Shown here: positions 4,397 through 10,274 of the stretch, in pieces
How positions within the stretch are numbered: the first letter of the stretch is position 1
How the letters are laid out: each line of letters begins with the position of its first letter
Assembly: GCA_001781445.1 (NCBI GenBank)
Contig: MFLB01000021.1
Coordinates: forward strand, 35,526 to 45,799
Origin: Candidatus Kaiserbacteria bacterium RIFCSPHIGHO2_01_FULL_58_22
Lineage (GTDB): Bacteria; Patescibacteriota; Minisyncoccia; Phycocordibacterales; UBA2100
Direction of reading: 5' to 3'
Length of the DNA stretch: 10,274 bases
Translations under genes and position numbers: made by a program
Notes under the pieces: generated by a model
What the model saw: only the letters and a program-made list of their open reading frames with translations
What the model was told of the DNA's origin: nothing
The model's database searches: none

Positions 4397-7252
4397 CTAT
4401 TGGTACAACGATGCAGGATCGGGGAGACCAGCGAGCGCGCCGCCGAGGTCGGAGGCGGCTTGCGGCGAGACAGTCGAACCCGTCGGCTTCCCATAGCTCG
4501 CTTCGAACTTCTTGCGCATCTCTTCTTCCACCTCCTCCCGGTCGCGCCCGTATGTGCGGTAGGAGAGCTCCTTCAGCCCGGGAACCGTGCTGAAATCGAA
4601 TTCGGGAAGATTTTGGGTCTGCAAAGAAAAGGGGCGCGCCGGGACGCCGTTCACGAGAAGCGCGCAGACCGCGTGACGATTGGGAAGGTTCTCCAGGTCC
4701 TGTTGTCCGAAGACCGGCTCGAACTGCTTGGCGAGGAACTCGGCGTCCGTCGTGCCGACGCGGAATGCCGCTTTCGTGCCGACGTTGCCCACGACCGCAT
4801 CTCGTATCTTCTCGTCGAGCTGGGCTATAAATTGGTGCGCGATGACGAGAGAGAGCTTGTATTTCCGAGCCTCGGAGAGGATGGTGCCGATCGAGGGCGT
4901 CGCGAAGTTCTGGAACTCGTCGATGTAGAGGTAAAAGATGGGAAGATCGCCCTTGGTGTCCACGCGCGAGAACGCCGCTTGCAGGAATTTGGAGACGAGA
5001 ATGAGCCCGAGAAGAGAAGTGTTGCGCTCGCCGAGCCGGCCCTTCGAGAGATTGGCGAGGAATATCTTCTTGCCGTCCATGATCTCGCGGAAATCGAAGG
5101 CGGACTTTTCCTGCGATACGACGGGCCGCATGATGTCGTTCGTCAGGAAGACGTCGAATTTCGAGGTGATGTAGGGCGCGACGTTCTCGAGGCTGGGATC
5201 GCCCTGCGCCTGCTCGGCGATCTTTCTCCAGAATTGCACGATGATGGGATTCTTGCAGTGCGCGAGCTTGAGATTGCGAAAGGCGGTGTCGGCAAACACG
5301 CGCGGTATTTCCACGAACGTGCTCCCCGTATCGGGGTCCTCGACGACGAGCTGGACGGCGTTGCGGTAGTACTGCTCGAACATCGGGCCAAACGCCTCCG
5401 GCACGTCGGCGTAGAGTTTGCGGAAGATGCCATACACCTCATCCACGACGAAGGTTTTCATTTCCGGCCGCGCGCGGTCGTACTCGAGCATGTTCAAACC
5501 CATCGGACGCGCCGTGTATGCTGGGTCGAAATAAATGACGTCTTTTGCCCTCTCCGGCGGGATCGCCGCCAATACATCCTCGATGTCGTTGCCGTGCGGA
5601 TCGATGAACGCGACGCCGTCGCCATTCTTGATATCCTGAATGATCATGTTCTTGAGGAGGCCGGTCTTTCCGGTGCCGGTCTGTCCGATGACGTAGCAGT
5701 GGCGGAGTCGGTCGCTGACGCCGAAATGCACGGGGCGCTCCTCCGCGCCGTAGCGATTGACGCCGAGCACGATGCCGTCGCCCGGCATCTCGACGGGCGC
5801 AGGCGCCTGCTTCGCGAAGCTTCTCTTCAGCTCGCGCGAGGTGTGCACGCGCTCCGCCGTGAAGTGGTAGAGGGAGGTTATCTCGGAAAGATTGAGCGGT
5901 ATAGCGTACGAGGAGTCGAATATGCGGAATGAGAAGTCGCGGAGGAACGAATTGAGGCCCCAGCTCGATACTTTTTTGAAGACGAAATGATTGCCTTTCG
6001 GGTCGTCGTACTGATTAAAGGGCGCGATGAGGTTCCCCAAAATATCCTCCGCGCGCGCTTTCGTCGGCGCGGAAGCCGCGAGACGGATGATGACGGGGCC
6101 GATGCGGCTCTTCAACTTGCGCTCGATCTCTTCCCCCGCCACCTTGTCGGCCTGCCGCCTGAACGCCCGGTCTTTTTCTTCCTTGATCTGCGACTCGGTC
6201 TTCAGCATCATGCGGCTCATGTCGTAGAGCATTTCGCCGATGGCGCTTTCGGGCACCGCAAGCGCCCGGTGCAGGGTCTTTCCCTTTTCAAGCCGGCGAA
6301 GCATCTTTTTGTAGTGCTGGTTGTACCGGTCGCCTTCGCTCGAGACGACGATCTGGAGCGCCGCCCCTTCGCCGTGCTTCGCGATCTTCGCGAACGCGGC
6401 GAGCAACACGTTCATCGGATCGTGCTCGAACATCTCGGGGGTCTTGATCGGGTACGCGGGAGTGTCCGCAAGCGTCGCGTAGGCGGCGGCATGCTCGCCT
6501 TCGTAGTTGAAGATGTTGTAGTCGCCGCGCTCTTCGTTGATGCGCGCATTGGGGAAGACCGAGGAAAGCAGGCGCTCGGCGACGTCTTTCTTCAGCCGGG
6601 GTACCGCGAGGTAGAGGATGGCGGCCTCGGTGCCCTCGGGCACGGCGATCTCGAGCGAGAAGCCCTCGTGCGGCGCGATGAGCGAGATCAATCCGGCGTA
6701 GAGCTGCTCGGAAGACGAGAGAACTTGTTCGAGGCGGTGCTGGCTCTGGTCTTGCTTCTCGCGCTCGCCGTGCGCCTGCGGATCGACCGTGAAAAGGACG
6801 AGATCGAGGGCTCGTCGCACCTTCTCCGGCGGCGCCGTGCCCGCGTCCGGCAGTCCTTCGGCGACGTAGCGCGTGAGCATCCGGTGGAAATCGTCATCGA
6901 GGTGGGGATTCTTCAGCTTGGCACACACGGCGAGCGCGTTCCTGATGCCGCGCGTGGAGACGATCTTCAAAAGCTCGTCCATTTGCACGTCGTGCGTCTC
7001 CGGCTCGAGCCGAAGTTTGTGGCGGATCGATTCGTGCTCCGGCATGACGTACGCCTCATGGAGGATTGTCGCCTGCGGCACCTGCGCGTATGCCGCTATC
7101 TCGCGTTTCGCGACGCGGTCTCCCTCGAATCTGTTCTCCGGCGTTTCGAGTTCGGACTCTTTCTCCTTCACCCGCTCGCGCAGATAGGCAAGCTCCTCCT
7201 CGGGAGACTTGAATTTTTCCACAACACGAGCCTTCTCCAGCGTCGGAGGCAT
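4397..7252 (-). CDS. DUF87/TraG-VirD4-type membrane-transfer ATPase
   Basis: This 951-residue protein has a charged, probably coiled-coil N-terminus (about 14-42), a long N-terminal region of no recognised fold (about 45-480), and a RecA-like motor domain (about 495-905). Walker A is GQTGTGKT (523-530). IDPHGND starts at 550, a typical strand after the P-loop in this family. Walker B is YLYIDEFQNF with D778 and E779. The EARKYKLSLVIAHQ stretch (794-807) is the motif shared by TraG/VirD4/TraD coupling proteins and VirB4-like ATPases. The tail (about 915-951) is low-complexity. Proteins of this kind drive DNA or protein across membranes in conjugation and type IV systems. No other secretion or pilus gene is in the window and no transmembrane helix is obvious, so it may act as a soluble motor. 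Patescibacteria commonly carry such genes; the role there is unproven. Confidence 0.85.
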   Translation of the reverse strand: MPPTLEKARVVEKFKSPEEELAYLRERVKEKESELETPENRFEGDRVAKREIAAYAQVPQATILHEAYVMPEHESIRHKLRLEPETHDVQMDELLKIVSTRGIRNALAVCAKLKNPHLDDDFHRMLTRYVAEGLPDAGTAPPEKVRRALDLVLFTVDPQAHGEREKQDQSQHRLEQVLSSSEQLYAGLISLIAPHEGFSLEIAVPEGTEAAILYLAVPRLKKDVAERLLSSVFPNARINEERGDYNIFNYEGEHAAAYATLADTPAYPIKTPEMFEHDPMNVLLAAFAKIAKHGEGAALQIVVSSEGDRYNQHYKKMLRRLEKGKTLHRALAVPESAIGEMLYDMSRMMLKTESQIKEEKDRAFRRQADKVAGEEIERKLKSRIGPVIIRLAASAPTKARAEDILGNLIAPFNQYDDPKGNHFVFKKVSSWGLNSFLRDFSFRIFDSSYAIPLNLSEITSLYHFTAERVHTSRELKRSFAKQAPAPVEMPGDGIVLGVNRYGAEERPVHFGVSDRLRHCYVIGQTGTGKTGLLKNMIIQDIKNGDGVAFIDPHGNDIEDVLAAIPPERAKDVIYFDPAYTARPMGLNMLEYDRARPEMKTFVVDEVYGIFRKLYADVPEAFGPMFEQYYRNAVQLVVEDPDTGSTFVEIPRVFADTAFRNLKLAHCKNPIIVQFWRKIAEQAQGDPSLENVAPYITSKFDVFLTNDIMRPVVSQEKSAFDFREIMDGKKIFLANLSKGRLGERNTSLLGLILVSKFLQAAFSRVDTKGDLPIFYLYIDEFQNFATPSIGTILSEARKYKLSLVIAHQFIAQLDEKIRDAVVGNVGTKAAFRVGTTDAEFLAKQFEPVFGQQDLENLPNRHAVCALLVNGVPARPFSLQTQNLPEFDFSTVPGLKELSYRTYGRDREEVEEEMRKKFEASYGKPTGSTVSPQAASDLGGALAGLPDPASLYQ

Positions 7253-7258
7253 CCGAGA

Positions 7259-7267
7259 ATTATATCA
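7259..7267 (-). promoter_or_regulatory. Extended -10 promoter of the ATPase gene
   Basis: TGATATAAT on the - strand is a perfect extended -10 ending 6 nt before ATG 7252. It begins directly after the purD stop codon (7268-7270). No -35 is seen; a leaderless message is predicted. Confidence 0.7.
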
Positions 7268-8554
7268 TCATCCCGCAAGCGACTTCGCGCCGATGTCGCG
7301 GCGGTAGTACATGCCTTCGAAATGAATCTTGCTGACGGCCTCGTAGGCGCGCTCCAGCGCTTCTTTGAGCGTCGCGCCGACTGCGGAAACGCCAAGGACT
7401 CTCCCCCCGCTTGTCAATAACCCGCGAGGCGACGCCTCGCGGGTTTTCGTGCCGGCGTGGAACACGACGACACTAGGAACATTCTCCGCTTCTTCGACGC
7501 CCGTTATCGGCAGACCTTTCTTGTACGCTTCGGGATAGCCGCCGGATGCGAGGACGACGTTGACCGCAAAGCCGGGATTCCATTCGATGGATTGACCCTC
7601 CAGAGCGCCCTCGACGCACGCCTCGAATACATCCAGCGCGTCGGTTTTCAAGAGCCGCATGTACGCCTGACACTCCGGATCGCCGAACCGCGCGTTGAAT
7701 TCGAGAACCTTCGGCCCCTCCGGAGACATCTTGAGACCCGGGAACAGGATCCCAGAAAACGCCGCGCCGCGCTGTTTAAGCGCGGAAAGCGCCGGCCGCA
7801 CGACGCGCTCCTCGACGTCGAGGAGCGTTTCGGCGGATATCCGCGGCACTGGCGCGATCGTACCCATGCCGCCGGTGTTTTTCCCCGTATCGCCCTCCCC
7901 GATCGTCTTGTGATCCTGCGATGCGGGGAACATTCGGTGCGTCTTCCCGTCCGAGAGCGCGTGGATGGATATCTCCTCCCCGTCGAGATACTGCTCGACA
8001 ACGACCTCCGTCCCGGAGTCCTTGAAAACCCGGTCGAGCATTATCTCTTTCAGCGCGGCTTCCGCTTCAAGTGGCGTGCGGCACACGGCGACGCCTTTTC
8101 CGAGCGCAAGCCCGCTCGCCTTCACGACGATGGGCGCGCCCTTTTCGCGCACGTACCGGAGCGCCTCGTCGTGATCCGTGAATACCGCGAAGTCGGCCGT
8201 CGGGATGCCCGCGCCGCGCATGAGCTGTTTTGCGAACGCTTTCGAGCCTTCTATCTGCGCCGCCGCCTTCGTCGGCCCCCAGATGCGGAGTCCGCGAGCC
8301 TGAAAAAAATCGACGATGCCTCCCACGAACGCGTCATCCGGGCCGACAACGGTAAGCCCGACTTTTTTTTCTGCCGCAAAATCGGCAAGCTTTGCGAACT
8401 CCATGATACCGATAGGCACATTTTCTCCAACAAGACGCGTGCCGCCGTTCCCCGGCGCAACGTAGAGCGTTCCGAGCCGCGGCGATTGCGCGAGCTTCCA
8501 CGCGAGCGCATGCTCACGCCCTCCGCTTCCAACTACAAGTACGTCAACTGCCAT
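7268..8554 (-). CDS. purD: Phosphoribosylamine-glycine ligase (GAR synthetase)
   Basis: PurD joins glycine to 5-phosphoribosylamine using ATP, the second step of de novo purine synthesis. The 428 residues match the family length. Motifs are VVGSGGREHAL (7-17), PGNGGT (34-39), the ATP-grasp central part with VVKASGLALGKGV (143-155) and the PurD signature RFGDPECQ (289-296), then the C-terminal domain with HAGTK and TSGGRVLGV (381-389). The loop between those two (TREASPRGL) is about two residues longer than in E. coli and is encoded by a strong hairpin. VGPDDAF replaces the usual VGPE motif (70-76). No other pur gene is visible; in a reduced genome a lone purD suggests either a pathway scattered elsewhere or salvage of an intermediate. 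Gene spacing to the ATPase is 15 nt. Confidence 0.95.
   Translation of the reverse strand: MAVDVLVVGSGGREHALAWKLAQSPRLGTLYVAPGNGGTRLVGENVPIGIMEFAKLADFAAEKKVGLTVVGPDDAFVGGIVDFFQARGLRIWGPTKAAAQIEGSKAFAKQLMRGAGIPTADFAVFTDHDEALRYVREKGAPIVVKASGLALGKGVAVCRTPLEAEAALKEIMLDRVFKDSGTEVVVEQYLDGEEISIHALSDGKTHRMFPASQDHKTIGEGDTGKNTGGMGTIAPVPRISAETLLDVEERVVRPALSALKQRGAAFSGILFPGLKMSPEGPKVLEFNARFGDPECQAYMRLLKTDALDVFEACVEGALEGQSIEWNPGFAVNVVLASGGYPEAYKKGLPITGVEEAENVPSVVVFHAGTKTREASPRGLLTSGGRVLGVSAVGATLKEALERAYEAVSKIHFEGMYYRRDIGAKSLAG
7419..7445. repeat. 12-bp perfect inverted repeat inside purD
   Basis: AACCCGCGAGGC (7419-7430), loop GAC, GCCTCGCGGGTT (7434-7445) is a perfect hairpin, encoding residues 370-379 of PurD in a surface loop near the end of the protein. 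On the + strand it is followed by TT and C, resembling a terminator for antisense transcription; on the purD strand no T-run follows. The reading frame is kept. Confidence 0.7.
7806..7827. repeat. 22-bp perfect palindrome inside purD
   Basis: Bases 7806-7827 equal their own reverse complement, centred on GACGTC, and encode residues 243-250 (TLLDVEER). It could be a binding site for a dimeric protein, a hairpin in mRNA, or a product of codon choice at Leu, Asp, Val and Glu. Confidence 0.6.
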
Positions 8555-8561
8555 GCGAGAC

Positions 8562-8567
8562 AGTGTA
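8562..8567 (-). promoter_or_regulatory. Possible -10 element of purD
   Basis: TACACT on the - strand (four of six) ends 7 nt before ATG 8554. No TGn and no well-spaced -35 (a TTGACC lies too close, 11 nt away). The position, not the match, is what suggests it. Confidence 0.3.
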
Positions 8568-8583
8568 CTCTATTCTTTGGTCA

Positions 8584-8722
8584 ACCCGGTTAGGTAGAAT
8601 GTGGGCTTGCCGCAGGCGCAAGCTGGAGGCTTGAAACGAAGGCATAGATGTTGATACTGCGTGGTCGACTTCGACATCACCTGCGACGGCAACAAGCAAG
8701 AGCCCACATTTCACTACCGGGT
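8584..8722. repeat. Imperfect long palindrome between map and purD
   Basis: The arms contain ACCCGG (8584-8589)/CCGGGT (8717-8722), GGTAG (8593-8597)/CTACC (8714-8718, an alternative pairing) and AATGTGGGCT (8598-8607)/AGCCCACATT (8701-8710). Further in, TTGCCG (8607-8612)/CGGCAA (8687-8692) and CGCAGG (8611-8616)/CCTGCG (8680-8685) can also pair. The right arm reaches into the map stop codon. No T-run follows on either strand. It could be a degraded palindromic repeat, a structured purD leader if transcription comes through from map, or an attenuator. The interior shows no supported gene. Confidence 0.5.
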
Positions 8723-9481
8723 CAAAATCTCCGGCCCGTCTTTCGTTATCAAAACGGTATGCTCGAAGTGGGCGGTGCGCGAGCCGTCTTTGGTGCGGTA
8801 GGAGTGGCCGTCGGCGTCGATGTAGAGTTCGCCCGAGCCGAGCGTCATCATCGGTTCTATCGCTATCACCATTCCCTCCACTAATTTCTCGCCCGTCCCC
8901 GGCTCTCCGAAATTCGGCACATGCGGCTCCTCATGCACCTTCAAGCCGACGCCGTGCCCAGAGAGATTCCGCGGAAAGCCGAACCGATGCTTCTTCGCAA
9001 TTTCTTCGACCGCGTGCCCGATATCCCCCGTGTTCCCCCCGACCCTTGCGGAGGCGATGCCGGCGGCAAGCGCTTCTTTGGTGCCCCGCAGTAGCCGTTC
9101 GTCTTCGGAACCGCGCGCCACTCCCGCGATCACAGTGATCGCATGGTCCGTAAAAAGCCCGCGGTGCCGTATGCCGAAATCGATGCAGACGACATCACCA
9201 TCCTCGATCACTCTTCCATTTTGTCCGGCGGGAGAGTGAACTATTACATCGTTAACAGAAACACAGAGGCCTGACGGGAATCCCTCTTTGTCTTTCCTTC
9301 CCTTGTAGCCAAGAAAGGCCATCTCGTCACCGTCTTTCGCGACCATTTCGCGCGCTTTTGCCTCCAGCTCTGCCGAAGAAATGCCGGGAGCGACCTTTGA
9401 GGCGAGAGTGCGCACATGCCGCGCGAGCCGTCTGCCTCCTTCGCGCAATATCTCGATATCTGTTTCGTTGCGCGCAATCAT
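8714..9481 (-). CDS. map: Methionine aminopeptidase, type I
   Basis: The enzyme removes the initiator Met from nascent proteins with two active-site metal ions. All five metal ligands of the pita-bread fold are visible: D101 (CIDFG), D112 (FTDHA), H176 (SGHGVG), E209 (AIEPM) and E240 (HFEHT). The conserved histidines H82 (VIVHSPAG) and H183 (KVHEEP) are also present. At 255 residues it is a single-domain type Ia enzyme with no N-terminal zinc extension. The start ATG overlaps the adk stop in an ATGA (9478-9481), so translation is probably coupled. The adk-map pair is common in bacteria, usually inside the spc ribosomal operon; here it follows gmk instead. The stop codon lies in the arm of a palindromic element that separates it from purD. 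Confidence 0.97.
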   Translation of the reverse strand: MIARNETDIEILREGGRRLARHVRTLASKVAPGISSAELEAKAREMVAKDGDEMAFLGYKGRKDKEGFPSGLCVSVNDVIVHSPAGQNGRVIEDGDVVCIDFGIRHRGLFTDHAITVIAGVARGSEDERLLRGTKEALAAGIASARVGGNTGDIGHAVEEIAKKHRFGFPRNLSGHGVGLKVHEEPHVPNFGEPGTGEKLVEGMVIAIEPMMTLGSGELYIDADGHSYRTKDGSRTAHFEHTVLITKDGPEILTR

Positions 9482-10074
9482 TTTGAAAGTCCGAGCACGG
9501 CGAGAATCCTCTTGTGTGTGGTCTCGACGTCCGGCTCGCCGTCCACCTCATGCACGATCCAGCCGAGCGCGCGCAATTCCTCGAACGAGGGAACGACGTG
9601 CTCTTCGTACCACGCGAAGCGGCTCGCGAGCGCCTCGTCGGTCGCGTCGTCGACGCGCCCCCGCGCGATCAAGCGCTTCTTCGCGGATTCTCTCGAAAGC
9701 GTGAGCACTATCGCCTGCAGGTTTTTCCGCTTCCAGAGCTTCATCATGTCGTCGACGGCGCGCGACTGATCGGGCCTGCGGCACGTGCCGTCGAGTATCA
9801 GGTGCTGGGCGCCGTCGAACGTGTCGTTCAAAACGCCCGCGAGCATGTAGATGGGTATGAACGACGGCACGAGGCCGCCGGAATTCACGATCTCCCCCGT
9901 AGCCTTCGCGAGCGAGGTGCCGCTTCGCATGAACTTCCGAAGAAGGTCGCCCATTTCCGGGCGCACGACGCCGCGGACGGGATCCTTCTCCTTGAGGTAG
10001 TCTTCGAGAAGCACGCACTGCGTGCCCTTTCCGGAGCCGGAGATGCCGAAAAACGCGACGGTAACGGGATCCAT
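9478..10074 (-). CDS. adk: Adenylate kinase, short-LID type
   Basis: Adenylate kinase converts ATP and AMP to two ADP. The 198-residue protein has the P-loop GISGSGKGT (10-18), an AMP-site motif MGDLLRKF (41-48), LDGTCRRPDQ (95-103 region, where most Adk have LDGFPRT) and a LID segment ARGRVDDATDEALASRF (137-153). The LID is short and lacks the Cys4 zinc site of long-form enzymes. The FPR to TCR change in the AMP-binding loop is unusual, though the Arg is kept. ATG 10074 is chosen because it puts the P-loop at the usual position and follows the gmk stop by 5 nt (TAA-TCCGC-ATG). A longer frame upstream to 10245 only shadows gmk. Alternative: another P-loop NMP kinase, but the neighbourhood and motifs favour Adk. 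Confidence 0.9.
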   Translation of the reverse strand: MDPVTVAFFGISGSGKGTQCVLLEDYLKEKDPVRGVVRPEMGDLLRKFMRSGTSLAKATGEIVNSGGLVPSFIPIYMLAGVLNDTFDGAQHLILDGTCRRPDQSRAVDDMMKLWKRKNLQAIVLTLSRESAKKRLIARGRVDDATDEALASRFAWYEEHVVPSFEELRALGWIVHEVDGEPDVETTHKRILAVLGLSK

Positions 10075-10079
10075 GCGGA

Positions 10080-10274
10080 TTATTCGAGAGTATAGCCTTC
10101 TTTGCGCAGTATTTCTATCACGCGTTCGGCCGTCTCGCGCAGGGCTCCGTCGGCGTTCACGACACGGTGGTCGTACTGCGGCGCATGCACGCGGAGCTCG
10201 TTCTCCGTTATCTTCATGCGCGCGTCGAATTCCTTCTGCGACCACTCCGGGTTGCGCGCGCGCAAGCGGCCCCT
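10080..10274 (-). CDS. gmk: Guanylate kinase, C-terminal part (start outside window)
   Basis: The last 64 residues of a frame that runs off the right edge are present, ending at TAA 10080-10082. The visible part reads RGRLRARNPEWSQKEFDARM, then an E-rich helix and YDHRVVNADGALRETAERVI. The R-x-x-x-R, then E-x-x-x-x-x-x-x-YD-x-x-V-x-N pattern matches the C-terminal helix and final strand of guanylate kinases, which phosphorylate GMP to GDP. The P-loop and GMP-binding region are upstream and not visible, so the call rests on the tail and on the adjacent adk. A TTG at 10265 is not the true start because the frame continues beyond it. The three genes gmk-adk-map are packed with 5 nt and a 4-nt overlap between them, an obvious operon. 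Confidence 0.75.
   Translation of the reverse strand, partial: RGRLRARNPEWSQKEFDARMKITENELRVHAPQYDHRVVNADGALRETAERVIEILRKEGYTLE

Noticed and set aside
3629..5932. 767-codon + strand ORF
   Set aside because: Runs antisense to ndk and the ATPase; its sequence is the mirror of real codons and has no family features.
5987..8593. Long + strand ORFs of 477 and 378 codons
   Set aside because: Antisense shadows of the ATPase and purD genes, Arg-rich and without recognisable domains.
8655..8725. Short + strand protein-like stretch (VVDFDITCDGN) between map and purD
   Set aside because: Preceded directly by a stop codon, too short, continues into the map antisense strand; could be a gene remnant but nothing supports it.
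9126..9142. GCGATCAC-A-GTGATCGC palindrome inside map
   Set aside because: An 8-bp repeat of this kind is expected by chance in a 10-kb window; no context suggests function.
1..10274. tRNA, rRNA, CRISPR array, transposase or integrase
   Set aside because: No cloverleaf with a T-arm consensus, no regularly spaced repeats and no recombinase motif seen on either strand by eye.

Overview
The window looks like a chromosomal stretch from a high-GC member of the Candidate Phyla Radiation (Patescibacteria, probably Parcubacteria-like). This is inference from several traits: tightly packed short genes, no convincing Shine-Dalgarno sites, a long DUF87/TraG-type ATPase of the kind common in these genomes, short divergent Adk, Gmk and L35 proteins, and a cysteine-rich secreted protein. 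No rRNA gene is present to place it more precisely.

Layout. (1) Bases 1-573 hold the 3' end of a secreted Cys-rich protein on the + strand. (2) Bases 573-1942 hold a promoter and the classical translation operon infC-rpmI-rplT (IF3, L35, L20), followed by a 124-bp palindromic element (1942-2065) that closes the operon. (3) From 2106 to the end of the window every gene is on the - strand. Read in the direction of transcription from the right edge they are gmk (partial), adk, map, purD, the DUF87 ATPase, ndk, a putative small RNA locus, a YjdF/VanZ-like membrane protein, a SLOG-family Rossmann protein and a 58-residue two-helix membrane protein. A second palindromic element (8584-8722) lies between map and purD.

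How the genes fit together. gmk, adk and ndk are the nucleotide phosphotransfer set (GMP to GDP, AMP to ADP, NDP to NTP). purD is a single step of de novo purine synthesis with no other pur gene in view. map and infC-rpmI-rplT serve translation. The ATPase probably acts in DNA or protein transfer at the envelope.

What stands out. Four genes have a -10 box exactly 6 nt before their ATG, in two cases touching or overlapping the upstream stop codon, so leaderless transcription from one-gene promoters seems to be the rule here. The 376-bp gap between ndk and the yjdF-like gene (3403-3778) has lower GC than its surroundings. It carries an extended -10 promoter, a transcript-length fold with an 11-position closing helix (10 paired), a possible pseudoknot and a terminator-like hairpin. 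I read it as a candidate undescribed small RNA, though a 72-codon ORF overlaps it. purD carries two strong palindromes inside its coding sequence.
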